64,000 bases of DNA from Belliella pelovolcani (GTDB lineage Bacteria; Bacteroidota; Bacteroidia; Cytophagales; Cyclobacteriaceae): NCBI RefSeq assembly GCF_900156785.1, contig NZ_FTOP01000007.1, forward strand, positions 62,001 to 126,000, given 5' to 3'. Of the stretch, positions 32,462-41,665 are shown in pieces. The notes beneath the pieces were generated by a model. That model ran no database searches. It had not been told where the DNA came from and was given only the letters and a program-made list of their open reading frames with translations. The first letter of the stretch is position 1; each line of letters opens with the position of its first letter. The position numbers and the translations under genes were made by a program.

Positions 32462-34105
32462 TTACCAAAACACAATATAAAGTGCTGTTGTGATCAATAT
32501 GATAAACATCGCTCCAATCTTAAACCCAGCACTTGATTGAAATAAATCCTTACTGATTTCAATTCCTTTTAGATGATCCTTACCCTTACCTTCGATCAAA
32601 CTAATCGTGACCATTAAGACAAGTAAGGTCAAAAACACCACTCCCATCCTATCTAAAAATGGTAAATCAGTCCACATCAATTTGAGCACTACAGAAAGTG
32701 GAATACTCAATGCAGCACCAACTAAAGCAGCATTGGAAGTAGTCTTCTTCCAAAATACACCTAAAAGGAAAATGGCAAACACACCTGGACTAATGAATCC
32801 TGTGTACTCTTGAATAAACTGAAAAGCTTGATCCAACTGACCCAGTGCAGGCGCCACAATAGCAGCTACAATAAATGCAATAGCAGCAGTCAATCGACCT
32901 ACCAAAACCTGCTTACTCTCTGATGGATTCTTTTCTATATACTTATTGTAAATATCCATCGTGAAGATGGTAGAAGTGCTATTAGCCATGGAAGCCAATG
33001 AAGATACTATGGCCGCTGTCAATGCTGCAAAAGCAAGACCTTTGAGGCCGACGGGGAGCAATTGAAGTAAAGTTGGGTAAGCCCTATCAGATTTGATGAT
33101 CCCTGTGACAGGATCTTTCATAGACTCTACAAATCCTACATCTAAACCATTATTAACAATCACCAGTGCTGCTATCCCTGGAATCACCACGATCAAAGGC
33201 ATCAATAACTTTAAGAATCCTGCAAAAACCATCCCTTTTTGTGCTTCATCCAAGCTTTTGGCAGCCAATGCTCTTTGGGTGATGTACTGGTTGAATCCCC
33301 AATAATTAAGATTTACGATCCACATCCCTCCTACCAAAACACTTATTCCAGGTAGATCTAGATAGGCATCTTTGATGCCTCCTTTCCCATCAGGAATCAT
33401 CATTTCACCTTTAGAAAGAATCATTGAAAAATGACCTGGCACTTCTCTTCTTAGCATTCCTAATCCTTCCCAAGCACTACCATCGCCTACCATCGTCAAT
33501 GCGATGTAGGTAGTAGCTAGCCCACCAGCTGCTAAGAAAAAAACCTGAACAACATCTGTCCAAGCCACTGCCTTGAGGCCTCCATAAATGGAGTAAATCA
33601 TTGCAAATAGTGCCAGCCCAATGATTCCATAAGTCATCGGCACATCCATAATCGTATTCAAACTCAATGCACCCAAGTACAATACAGATGTCAAATTGAC
33701 AAATACATACAATGCTAGCCAGAAAATAGCCATCGTAGTCCTCACTCGCGTATCGTACCTATCCAATAGGAATCCAGGCATGGTGTAAATTCCCTTCTTG
33801 ATATACACTGGCAGGAAGAATATCGCTACTACTAATAGCGTAATCGCAGCCATCCATTCATAAGTAGAGATCGCCAATCCTAGCGCAAAGCCTGAACCTG
33901 ACATCCCTATAAACTGCTCAGCAGAAATATTCGATGCAATCAAGGATGCCCCTACAGCCCACCAAGGCAGTGCTTTGGAAGCAAGGAAATAATCCTTGGA
34001 ATTTTTGACGTGACCTTTCTTTTCACGTGATACAAAAAGCCCCATACCTACGATAAGGCAACAGTAGCCTATGAATACGATGAGGTCTAATGGTTCTAAT
34101 AGCAT
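32462..34105 (-). CDS. Sodium/solute symporter (SSS family), probable xylose transporter, 547 aa
   Basis: This inner-membrane protein has about 14 hydrophobic segments. The family pattern is clear: 'DYFLASKALPWWAVGASLIASNISAEQFIGMSGSGFALGLAISTYEWMAA', 'IYSIYGGLKAVAWTDVVQVFFLAAGG', 'NYWGFNQYITQRALAAKSLDEAQKG' and 'ALTAAIVSSLASMANSTSTIFTMDIY'. These are SGLT-type Na+/sugar symporter signatures. The substrate is not given by sequence. Being first after uxuA and just before xylB-xylA makes D-xylose or a xylan breakdown product the best guess, with a hexuronate as the alternative. Confidence 0.93.
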   Translation of the reverse strand: MLLEPLDLIVFIGYCCLIVGMGLFVSREKKGHVKNSKDYFLASKALPWWAVGASLIASNISAEQFIGMSGSGFALGLAISTYEWMAAITLLVVAIFFLPVYIKKGIYTMPGFLLDRYDTRVRTTMAIFWLALYVFVNLTSVLYLGALSLNTIMDVPMTYGIIGLALFAMIYSIYGGLKAVAWTDVVQVFFLAAGGLATTYIALTMVGDGSAWEGLGMLRREVPGHFSMILSKGEMMIPDGKGGIKDAYLDLPGISVLVGGMWIVNLNYWGFNQYITQRALAAKSLDEAQKGMVFAGFLKLLMPLIVVIPGIAALVIVNNGLDVGFVESMKDPVTGIIKSDRAYPTLLQLLPVGLKGLAFAALTAAIVSSLASMANSTSTIFTMDIYNKYIEKNPSESKQVLVGRLTAAIAFIVAAIVAPALGQLDQAFQFIQEYTGFISPGVFAIFLLGVFWKKTTSNAALVGAALSIPLSVVLKLMWTDLPFLDRMGVVFLTLLVLMVTISLIEGKGKDHLKGIEISKDLFQSSAGFKIGAMFIILITTALYIVFW

Positions 34106-34166
34106 AAATTACTTGTTTAAATAGGTTAGTCCTGGGGAAGTAGTAGATTTTTGATCTTAGTTGAAA

Positions 34167-35360
34167 TTAGCGATGACTTGTGGATAAGGCGAGTGTTTCC
34201 ATTCTAAGAATCCCCATTTCTAATCCTCTCAGCTCTGCGAGACCTTTTAACCTTCCAATAGCCGAATACCCTGGATTGGTCGTCTTGTAAAGATCATCAA
34301 GGATCTGATGACCATGATCAGGCCTGAATGGAATTGGTTTAGTCCTTTCTTGATTCATTGAGACCAATTCTTTCATCACTTCAAACATATCTACATCTCC
34401 ATCCAAGTGATCTGATTCATAAAAATTACCAAATTGATCTCTCTTTACATTTCTGAGATGAACAAAATGAATTCTATCACCAAACGCTCTAGCAATTGCA
34501 GGCAGATCATTGAAAGAGCCCGCACCTAGTGAGCCAGTACAGAGACAAAGCCCATTGAATGGCTTATCAACGGCTGAAAATATCCATTCTAAATCTTCCT
34601 TATTTGAAGCGATACGAGGTAAACCTAGTATTGCAAATGGTGGATCGTCTGGATGGATTGTCATTTGAATACCATATTGTTCACAGGTTTCAGAAATGGC
34701 ATCTAAAAATGAGACCAGATTTTTCCTCAAACCATCCTTTCCAATACATTCATAGACTTCCAACCCTTGTCGCAATGATGGAATTGTCACCATCTCCTCT
34801 GTAGGTACACCTAAGCATATTATTGACTCGAGCTGTTTTTTCTTCTCTTCAGTGTAGGATAGAAATCTATTCTCTAAAATTTTCAACACTTGAGGGCTAT
34901 AGTCTTTTTCAGCACCATAGCGCTTTAGCATATAGATATCAAAATATGCTAAATCTGCCCAATCCAAATACAAAGCCTTGGCACCATTTGGTAGTGTAAA
35001 AGCTATTTCAGTTCTAGTCCAGTCTAATACCGGCATGAAATTATAGCATATTGTAGTCAACCCAGCTTTTGCAAGGTTTTTTAAACTTGTCTTATAATTT
35101 TCTAGGTAGTGAGGAGCATTTTCCCTGTTTGTTTTGATAGATTCATGGACAGGTAGAGATTCTACTACCACCCATTTCAAACCTGCGGATTCTATTTCAG
35201 ATTTTCGTTTTGAAATCTCTTCAAAAGTCCAAATCTCTCCATGTGGAATATGGTGAAGGGCAGATACAATTCCAGTGGCTCCCGACTGCTTGATATCACT
35301 TAATGAAACTGGATCATTTGGACCATACCATCTCCAAGACTGTAATAGGTTATTCTTCAT
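34167..35360 (-). CDS. uxuA: Mannonate dehydratase, 397 aa
   Basis: UxuA dehydrates D-mannonate to 2-keto-3-deoxygluconate in glucuronate breakdown. Its sequence has 'WRWYGPNDPVSLSDIKQSGATGIVSALHHIPHGEIW', 'SIKTNRENAPHYLENYKTSLKNLAKAGLTTICYNFMPVLDWTRT' and 'GIQMTIHPDDPPFAILGLPRIASNKEDLEWIFSAVDKPFNGLCLCTGSLG'. 'HFVHLRNVKRD' and 'RPDHGHQILDD' contain the metal-binding Cys and His residues. The TIM-barrel length is normal. It is the first gene of the minus operon, divergent from lacI, with two LacI-type operators in the gap. It handles the acid released by the GH67 enzyme encoded at 37464. Confidence 0.97.
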   Translation of the reverse strand: MKNNLLQSWRWYGPNDPVSLSDIKQSGATGIVSALHHIPHGEIWTFEEISKRKSEIESAGLKWVVVESLPVHESIKTNRENAPHYLENYKTSLKNLAKAGLTTICYNFMPVLDWTRTEIAFTLPNGAKALYLDWADLAYFDIYMLKRYGAEKDYSPQVLKILENRFLSYTEEKKKQLESIICLGVPTEEMVTIPSLRQGLEVYECIGKDGLRKNLVSFLDAISETCEQYGIQMTIHPDDPPFAILGLPRIASNKEDLEWIFSAVDKPFNGLCLCTGSLGAGSFNDLPAIARAFGDRIHFVHLRNVKRDQFGNFYESDHLDGDVDMFEVMKELVSMNQERTKPIPFRPDHGHQILDDLYKTTNPGYSAIGRLKGLAELRGLEMGILRMETLALSTSHR

Positions 35361-35594
35361 TAAAACTACAATGGGTTTATGTTAAAATGAGCTTATTAAA
35401 AGAAACCGGAAGTCCCCAGAAGGAACTCCGGTATTGAATAATAAACCCTAATTTATGCTTACTTATATTTTTGCAATTGCAAGGAAATCTAAACTATTTG
35501 TTATGTAATAAACACTTTCAGATGATCATCAGTAACCTTCCATCTTTGATTAACTTGTAATTGCGACCTAAACTTGGAGATTTTTTTATAAAAA

Positions 35595-35608
35595 TGCAAC
35601 CGATTTCA
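35595..35608. promoter_or_regulatory. LacI-type operator 1 (uxuA side)
   Basis: TGCAACCGATTTCA fits the palindrome TGnAAyCGrTTnCA with the central CG step typical of LacI-family operators. The same 14 bases occur exactly at 37270-37283. Confidence 0.8.
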
Positions 35609-35746
35609 TTTTATTTAAAATTATTCAAAACATTTTACGTGATTACTATGCACATAACTATATCAAAGAGATATTAAATTCATAAATAATAGTCTCAAAT
35701 CTTGATTTAGCTACTATTTCGACATACACATTGGACAACAAAATAC

Positions 35747-35760
35747 ACCAACCGATTTCA
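35747..35760. promoter_or_regulatory. LacI-type operator 2 (lacI side)
   Basis: ACCAACCGATTTCA shares the core CAACCGATTTCA with operators 1 and 3. It ends 11 bases before the -33 TTG of the regulator's own promoter, suggesting self-control. Confidence 0.75.
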
Positions 35761-35771
35761 TTAATTTTAAA

Positions 35772-35802
35772 TTGCATACCAATAAAAAAAAGAATACTTT
35801 TG
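35772..35802 (+). promoter_or_regulatory. Promoter of the LacI regulator gene
   Basis: TTG at 35772-35774 and TACTTTTG at 35795-35802 are 20 bases apart, a full match to the Bacteroidota promoter, located about 80 bases before the ATG. Confidence 0.82.
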
Positions 35803-35883
35803 AAAAGGTCTTAAAGCTATTTTAAAAGGCTACCTGAGTAAAAAAACGCCAATATTTATCTAGAATAGGATTATCTGCAGGAA

Positions 35884-36915
35884 ATGAATAAGGAAATAAC
35901 AATATATGATATTGCGAAAGGTATTGGAGTCTCTCCCACAACTGTGAGTAGAGCTTTGAATAACCATCCAGCAGTAAAAGAGAAGACCAAAAAGAAAATT
36001 TTTCAAGCTGCGTCTGAAATGGGCTACCAGTCCAATGTGTTTGCGGCCAATCTTCGGAGTAAAAAAACAAACAATATTGGTGTGATAGTACCCAGCCTCA
36101 ATAGTAGTTTTCAAGCTTCAGTATTAGCTGGCATGGAAAAAATAGCAAGTGAAGCAGGTTACAATTTAGTCATTACACAATCTCTTGAATCTAGCGAAAA
36201 GGAAATAGCCAACACTCTCTCTATGTTTAAAAGTAGAGTAGATGGATTGATTGTGTCACTTGCTAGCGAGGCTGAGAAACTCGAACATTTCGAACCATTT
36301 CACAAAAAAGGAATTCCAGTACTCTTTTACGATAGAGTTGCTAATAGCAGAGACAGTGTAGGCGTAACCATAGACAATATCCATGCGGCGCAAATAGCAA
36401 CCAATCACCTCATTGAACAAGGTTGCAAAAACATTGTACACGTATTAGGAAGCACTAAGATTAGTGTATATGCTGAAAGATTGAAGGGCTTTAAATATGC
36501 ATTGATAGACAATGGGATGATATTCAAAGAAGATCAAGTAATTGTTTTAGACAAGATTGATGAAAATGGTGCAGAATACGTTGTTGACAAAATCTTAAAC
36601 TTGAATCCTTTACCAGATGGATTATTTGTCTCCAATGACGCATGCGCTGCCAGCTGCATGAATCAATTGATCCAAAAAGGTATCAAAATACCAGAAGACA
36701 TTGCCTTGGTTGGTTTCAATAATGAAGTAATCTCAAGACTTGTTCATCCAAAAATTACCACCATCAATTATCCCGGAGTAGAAATGGGCGAAGTGGTCAT
36801 GAGAAACCTCATCAATCACCTAGATGAACCAGAAACAATGCTGCTTCAAAACACCAATAAAATCACCCTAAGGTCTGATTTGATCATCAGGGATTCTTCA
36901 CTGAAAAAGAAGTGA
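35884..36915 (+). CDS. LacI-family transcriptional regulator, 343 aa
   Basis: The N-terminal HTH and hinge helix are canonical: 'ITIYDIAKGIGVSPTTVSRALNNHPAVKEKTKKKIFQAASEMGYQSNVFAANLRSKKTNNIGVIVP'. The periplasmic-binding-protein-like effector domain follows ('RVDGLIVSLASEAE', 'IPVLFYDRV', 'DGLFVSNDACAASCMNQLIQKGIKIPEDIALVGFNNE'). It sits between the uxuA-xylA operon and the GH67-SDR-GH10 operon, and matching operators lie in both control regions. It most likely represses xylose/glucuronate/xylan genes until a sugar ligand appears; the ligand is unknown. A strong terminator follows at 36956-36997. Confidence 0.95.
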   Translation: MNKEITIYDIAKGIGVSPTTVSRALNNHPAVKEKTKKKIFQAASEMGYQSNVFAANLRSKKTNNIGVIVPSLNSSFQASVLAGMEKIASEAGYNLVITQSLESSEKEIANTLSMFKSRVDGLIVSLASEAEKLEHFEPFHKKGIPVLFYDRVANSRDSVGVTIDNIHAAQIATNHLIEQGCKNIVHVLGSTKISVYAERLKGFKYALIDNGMIFKEDQVIVLDKIDENGAEYVVDKILNLNPLPDGLFVSNDACAASCMNQLIQKGIKIPEDIALVGFNNEVISRLVHPKITTINYPGVEMGEVVMRNLINHLDEPETMLLQNTNKITLRSDLIIRDSSLKKK

Positions 36916-36955
36916 TTTCTATAAAGCCCCTGCGACAAAAATTTTTAGTGGAGAT

Positions 36956-36997
36956 AAAATCTCGATATTTCAAACTTTTGAAACATCGAGATTTTTC
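36956..36997 (+). terminator. Terminator after the LacI gene
   Basis: AAATCTCGATATTTCAAA pairs with TTTGAAACATCGAGATTT with a single mismatch and a 2-nt loop, followed by TT. It is a 17-pair stem. Confidence 0.88.
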
Positions 36998-37269
36998 ATT
37001 TTAATCCTACATATCAATCAGCTTAATAAAAGCTTGAATACAACTCATTTCCTTAAGTAATTGGTAGATCAGATCTAGAAATCTTACTTTTTCTCTATGT
37101 AGAGACTTTACTGATAGCAAATTGTAGGCTAATTAATTTAATAAGGTTAAATGGGTTGTTTTTCGTTTTCATACAGCTTAGAAATCATATCAGCAGAATT
37201 TAAAATATCTGTCTTTTGGTTTGTTCAAAATATTTCGAATACTTAAAACTCACAGTTTTTATTATTTTA

Positions 37270-37283
37270 TGCAACCGATTTCA
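37270..37283. promoter_or_regulatory. LacI-type operator 3 (upstream of alpha-glucuronidase)
   Basis: TGCAACCGATTTCA is identical to operator 1 at 35595-35608. Confidence 0.8.
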
Positions 37284-37399
37284 TATTTATTTTATACTTT
37301 CGGAAATCGAATAAAATTATTGCATGAATTTTAACGATTTAATAACCTTTAATTGATCAATAAGAGTTATTAAAGCTATATTTAAATTCCGCATGGAAT

Positions 37400-37433
37400 T
37401 TGGAATCGATTTCATTTGTAAAATTTATCTTTA
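37400..37433 (+). promoter_or_regulatory. Candidate aguA promoter overlapped by LacI-type operator 4
   Basis: TTG at 37400-37402 and TATCTTTA at 37426-37433 (one base off TAnnTTTG) are 23 bases apart. Operator 4, TGGAATCGATTTCA at 37401-37414, starts inside the TTG and runs into the spacer. A repressor bound there would block RNA polymerase. Confidence 0.55.
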
Positions 37434-37463
37434 AGATCACAAAAACATAAAACCCAAAACTAA

Positions 37464-39584
37464 ATGAAATTCATTTATTCTCTTTTTTTGGTCATTTTGG
37501 TAAACCTTCAAGTCGTCGCTAATGATGGTTACAAATTATGGCTTCAATATTACCCCATTGAGCAAGCAGCTTCTTGGCAAGTATCAGCTCTTACAGATCA
37601 GAAAATCTTAGGCAACTCTCCTACCATTGATCTAATCAAAAAGGAGCTTGAGAATGCTAAGGCAATGCTTGAGCCGAATAAAAAAAAGCATCAAAAAGGT
37701 AATAACTTACTCATAGGTAAAGTTGGTGATCTCAACTTGAATCATATTCCTACTAGTCAGATTGAGCAGTTGACTGACGAAGGCTATGCCATATTCAATC
37801 ATATTGGGAGTCGTCAGCTGATCGTTACCTCCAAGACAGATTTGGGATTATTGTATGGTACTTTCAAAGTTTTGCAACTAATCCAAACAGGAAATAGCGT
37901 TTCAAACGAAGGCTTATTTGAATCTCCAAAAGTCAAACACAGGGTATTGAATCATTGGGATAATCTAGATAGAACAGTGGAGAGAGGGTATTCAGGTTTC
38001 AGTATATGGAATTGGCACAGGCTTCCTCGTCATATCGATCAGCAGTACCATGACTATGCAAGGGCTAATGCCTCTATAGGAATCAACGGAACGGTACTTA
38101 CTAATGTGAATGCCAATGCTCTTGTCCTTACACCTGAGTACTTAGAAAAAGTAAAGGCTCTTGCAGATGTTTTTAGACCCTACGGCATCAAAGTGTACTT
38201 GACAGCTAGATTTTCTTCCCCTATCGAAATCGGCAAACTACCTACTGCTGATCCTTTAGACTCAGAGGTACAATCTTGGTGGAATGAAAAAGCGAACGAG
38301 ATCTACCAATACATTCCAGATTTTGGCGGCTTTGTAGTCAAAGCAGATTCTGAAGGTCAACCTGGCCCACACAATTACAAAAGAACGCAAGCGGACGGTG
38401 CAAATATGTTAGCAGACGCTGTCAAACCACACGGTGGCATAGTCATGTGGCGTGCCTTTGTTTACAACGAGCATACGCCAGATGACAGACACAAGCAAGC
38501 TTACAACGAATTCAAACCCTTGGACGGGAAGTTTAAAGAGAATGTCATCGTGCAGGTAAAGAATGGTGCCATAGATTTCCAGCCAAGAGAGCCTTTCCAT
38601 CCTTTATTTGGTGCAATGCCTCAGACTCCTTTGATGATGGAATTTCAGATCACACAGGAGTATTTGGGTCACGACACCCATTTGGCATTTTTAGCACCAC
38701 TGTTTGAAGAAGTACTGAAAGCAGACACCTACACGCAAGGCAATGGAAGTGAAGTAGCTAAAGTGATAGACGGAAGCCTTCATGGTCATGACTTTACTGC
38801 CATGGCAGGCGTAGCTAACATTGGAACCGACAGAAACTGGACAGGCCATCATTTTCATCAAGCCAATTGGTTTGCTTATGGCAGACTGGCATGGAATCCA
38901 TATAGCTCTTCGGAAGAAATCGCAGAAGAATGGTTAAAATTGACTTTCACTTCAAATTCTGACTTTGTAAACCCTATCAAAAAAATGATGCTGAATTCTA
39001 GGGAAATGGTAGTAAACTACATGACTCCGCTAGGATTGCATCATATCATGGCGGAGAGCCACCACTACGGGCCAGGACCTTGGGTCACGGGAGGTAGAAG
39101 AGCGGACTGGACAGCCACCTATTATCACCAAGCATCAGAAGATGGGGTTGGATTTGACAGGACGAAAACAGGATCTAATGCGCTAGAACAATATGCCACA
39201 CCATTGCAAGAGGCCTGGGAAAGCCTTGAAACAGTTCCAGAAGAATACTTACTATGGTTTCATCATGTATCTTGGTCAGCGCCTTTGAAAAATGGCAAAA
39301 GCTTGTGGGATAATTTGGCACTTCATTACCAAAAAGGCGTAGACGAAAGCCGCGAAAACATTGCTATTTGGAAAAGTATGGAAAGGAAAATTGATCATGA
39401 AAGGTACACCCACGTACTATCATTCCTTCAAATACAAAATCAAGAAGCAATTTGGTGGAAAGACGCTTGTTTGACCTACTTCGGGCAGTTCTCTCAAATG
39501 CCTATTCCAGAAGAAGTGGAGAAACCGCTTCATGACTTGGAATACTACCAGCGCATCAAACCCAAAAATGTACCCGGAATCTAA
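37464..39584 (+). CDS. aguA: Alpha-glucuronidase, GH67, 706 aa
   Basis: The enzyme removes (4-O-methyl-)glucuronic acid from the non-reducing end of xylo-oligosaccharides. A signal peptide (MKFIYSLFLVILVNLQVVA) suggests export to the periplasm. The catalytic domain has 'FGGFVVKADSEGQPGPHNYKRTQADGANMLADAV' with the likely acid Glu and 'IVMWRAFVYN'. 'VKNGAIDFQPREPFHPLF' and 'MEFQITQEYLG' follow, with an Asp and Glu 28 residues apart, as for the two bases of characterised GH67 enzymes. The C-terminal helical domain includes 'YMTPLGLHHIMAESHHYGPGPW'. The length is right. It heads an operon with an SDR and a GH10. Confidence 0.96.
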   Translation: MKFIYSLFLVILVNLQVVANDGYKLWLQYYPIEQAASWQVSALTDQKILGNSPTIDLIKKELENAKAMLEPNKKKHQKGNNLLIGKVGDLNLNHIPTSQIEQLTDEGYAIFNHIGSRQLIVTSKTDLGLLYGTFKVLQLIQTGNSVSNEGLFESPKVKHRVLNHWDNLDRTVERGYSGFSIWNWHRLPRHIDQQYHDYARANASIGINGTVLTNVNANALVLTPEYLEKVKALADVFRPYGIKVYLTARFSSPIEIGKLPTADPLDSEVQSWWNEKANEIYQYIPDFGGFVVKADSEGQPGPHNYKRTQADGANMLADAVKPHGGIVMWRAFVYNEHTPDDRHKQAYNEFKPLDGKFKENVIVQVKNGAIDFQPREPFHPLFGAMPQTPLMMEFQITQEYLGHDTHLAFLAPLFEEVLKADTYTQGNGSEVAKVIDGSLHGHDFTAMAGVANIGTDRNWTGHHFHQANWFAYGRLAWNPYSSSEEIAEEWLKLTFTSNSDFVNPIKKMMLNSREMVVNYMTPLGLHHIMAESHHYGPGPWVTGGRRADWTATYYHQASEDGVGFDRTKTGSNALEQYATPLQEAWESLETVPEEYLLWFHHVSWSAPLKNGKSLWDNLALHYQKGVDESRENIAIWKSMERKIDHERYTHVLSFLQIQNQEAIWWKDACLTYFGQFSQMPIPEEVEKPLHDLEYYQRIKPKNVPGI

Positions 39585-39670
39585 TTTCAAATGCAATTCA
39601 ATCATAAAAGCTGAAAGCTTTGCACCCATTTGGAATTTAAGCAAAAGAAACCGCTTCAGACAATATTAAA

Positions 39671-40420
39671 ATGAGTCAAAATATACAAAAAGTAGCAATA
39701 GTCACTGGAGGAGGCTCAGGATTGGGGCTGGCTACTTCTGAGAAATTCGTCAAAGAGGGAATCAAAACCATCATCATAGGAAGAGATCCGCAAAAGCTAG
39801 CAGATGCTAAAGCAGCATTAGGAGAACTCATTCATCCAATAGTATATGATCTGAGCATTTTAAATGGCATCCCTGACCTCGTCACTTCCATTCAGCAAAA
39901 ATTTGGTCGCATAGACATTCTTGTAAATAATGCAGGAATCAATATGAAAAAGGAATTGATAGATGTGAGCGATGAAGACTTTCTCCAAGTCATCAATACC
40001 AATGTCTTGGCTGTATTTGCCATCAGTAGAGAAGTGAGTAAGGTCATGATCACCCAGCAATCAGGCGCTATAGTCATGATATCATCGATGGCTGCCAAAT
40101 ACGGCATCCCTAAAGTCATCGCATACACAGCTGCCAAATCTGCCATAGAAGGTATGACCAAAGCAATGGCCGTAGAACTCTCCCCTCAAGGTATCCGGGT
40201 TAATTGTGTAGCGCCTGGATTCATTGTGACAGAAATGTCATCAAAAGCACTTAATAATGACCCGGAAAGGAAAAACAAAGTCCTAGGACGTACGCCCATG
40301 GGATTTCTTGGAGAGACTATGGATGTCGCTGAGGCTGCCTATTATTTCGCAAGTGACGCTTCTAAGTATGTCACTGGTGCATCATTAGCAGTAGATGGAG
40401 GAAATTCCATCGGATTCTAA
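39671..40420 (+). CDS. SDR-family dehydrogenase, probable D-mannonate oxidoreductase, 249 aa
   Basis: This classical short-chain dehydrogenase has the cofactor motif 'AIVTGGGSGLGLATSEKF' at residues 9-26, 'DILVNNAGIN' and Ser in 'GAIVMISSMAAKYG'. The catalytic 'Y-T-A-A-K' and 'NCVAPGFIVTEM' follow. It lies between GH67 and GH10 in a LacI-controlled operon whose divergent partner encodes UxuA. No UxuB homologue is seen in the window. Reduction of fructuronate to mannonate is therefore the most sensible role, but this is context-based; substrate specificity cannot be read from the sequence. Confidence 0.85.
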   Translation: MSQNIQKVAIVTGGGSGLGLATSEKFVKEGIKTIIIGRDPQKLADAKAALGELIHPIVYDLSILNGIPDLVTSIQQKFGRIDILVNNAGINMKKELIDVSDEDFLQVINTNVLAVFAISREVSKVMITQQSGAIVMISSMAAKYGIPKVIAYTAAKSAIEGMTKAMAVELSPQGIRVNCVAPGFIVTEMSSKALNNDPERKNKVLGRTPMGFLGETMDVAEAAYYFASDASKYVTGASLAVDGGNSIGF

Positions 40421-40449
40421 ACACTACCCAGAAACAAACCTATAAACCT

Positions 40450-41568
40450 ATGAAAAACCTAAAATTAAGCAGTTTAATAATCCTCCTAACTTTGTTCTCT
40501 TATGGTGTCAAAGCCCAAGGACTAAAAAATAGCTATGAAGGAATCTTTGATATTGGAGCTGCCATAGATCAACGTCAAGTCAACGGTAATGGCAAAGACC
40601 AAATTGCTCACTCCATTTTGGCAAAACATTTCAATAGCATCACTCCAGAAAACTTGATGAAATGGGGATCCATTCACCCTAGACCCAATACTTACAACTT
40701 TGAACCAATGGATAAATTGGTAGATTTGGCTGAATCCATAGGAGCGAGAGTCGTTGGTCATACACTGGTATGGCATAATCAAACACCAAACTGGGTATAT
40801 GAAAATGAGCAAGGAGAGCGATTAGATGGTCCAGCACTAATCCAAAGAATGGAAGATCACATCACAGCAATCATGTCAAGGTATAAAGGGCGCGTTTTTG
40901 CTTATGACGTAGTCAACGAGGCTATTTTTGACAATGGTGAATACAGAACCTCAAAATGGTATGAAGCTACAGGAACAGAGTTTATAAAAAGAGCATTTGC
41001 CAAAGCGGAAGAAATTGATCCAGATGCAGAACTATACTACAATGATTACAACATGTGGAAACCTGCAAAAAGAGAAACAGCTATCGCACTTGCCAAGGAA
41101 ATCCGAGAAGCAGGCATTCGCATAGACGGAATTGGTTTGCAGGGACATTATGGACTTGAATCTCCTTCTTTAGAAGAGATTGAAGCTTCGATCTTAAGGA
41201 TCGCAGAAGAAGGTTTCAAAGTAATGTTCACTGAAGTAGATATTGACGTTCTTCCTAATCCCGTCAATAGACATGGTGCAGACATCGATGCTACCTTTGA
41301 ATTTGAAGAGCAATATAATCTCTACACAGATGGACTTCCTGCAGAAATCCAAGAAAAGCTCGTCAAGAGATATGCTGAACTATTCGAATTATTCAAAAAA
41401 CATGAAGACAAAATTACCAGGATAACCTACTGGGGGATCCATGATGGAGGCAGCTGGCTCAACAATTGGCCAATGAGAGGACGAACTGCTTATCCTCTGA
41501 TTTTTGATAGAAATTATCAGGAAAAACAAGATATCATCCAAGTCCTTCACGAAATTGCAGCCAAATAA
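40450..41568 (+). CDS. Endo-1,4-beta-xylanase, GH10, 372 aa
   Basis: A signal peptide (MKNLKLSSLIILLTLFSYGVKAQ) is followed by a single GH10 TIM barrel. The acid/base Glu157 is in 'AYDVVNEAIFD' and the nucleophile Glu262 in 'MFTEVDIDVLP'. Other family blocks are 'NSITPENLMKWGSIHP', 'GHTLVWHNQTPNW', 'YYNDYN', 'GIGLQGHY' and 'ITYWGIHDGGSWL'. It cuts the xylan backbone or xylo-oligosaccharides. No carbohydrate-binding module is attached, and it lacks a lipobox, so it may work in the periplasm next to the GH67 enzyme of its operon. Confidence 0.96.
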   Translation: MKNLKLSSLIILLTLFSYGVKAQGLKNSYEGIFDIGAAIDQRQVNGNGKDQIAHSILAKHFNSITPENLMKWGSIHPRPNTYNFEPMDKLVDLAESIGARVVGHTLVWHNQTPNWVYENEQGERLDGPALIQRMEDHITAIMSRYKGRVFAYDVVNEAIFDNGEYRTSKWYEATGTEFIKRAFAKAEEIDPDAELYYNDYNMWKPAKRETAIALAKEIREAGIRIDGIGLQGHYGLESPSLEEIEASILRIAEEGFKVMFTEVDIDVLPNPVNRHGADIDATFEFEEQYNLYTDGLPAEIQEKLVKRYAELFELFKKHEDKITRITYWGIHDGGSWLNNWPMRGRTAYPLIFDRNYQEKQDIIQVLHEIAAK

Positions 41569-41665
41569 ACCAATGTATCAAATTTGATCTGAAGAAAAAT
41601 AAATGTAAACTGTGCAAATTGAGAGTTCAGTTGGCATTTTAAAATATTAAATCAATATCACCAAA

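Larger units (their letters stand above)
35361..35883. other. Divergent control region between uxuA and the LacI gene
   Basis: This 523-base gap holds two LacI-type operators (35595-35608 and 35747-35760) and a full promoter for the regulator (35772-35802). An imperfect hairpin, ACCGGAAGTCC/GGAACTCCGGT at 35405-35432, lies in the expected uxuA 5' UTR. A clear minus-strand promoter for uxuA was not found by eye. No ORF in the gap is supported. Confidence 0.7.
36916..37463. other. Control region upstream of the alpha-glucuronidase operon
   Basis: The 548-base gap begins with the lacI terminator (36956-36997). It holds two LacI-type operators near its right end, the second of which lies between candidate -33 and -7 elements. 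No ORF is supported and the middle part (about 37,000-37,250) shows nothing recognisable. Confidence 0.7.
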
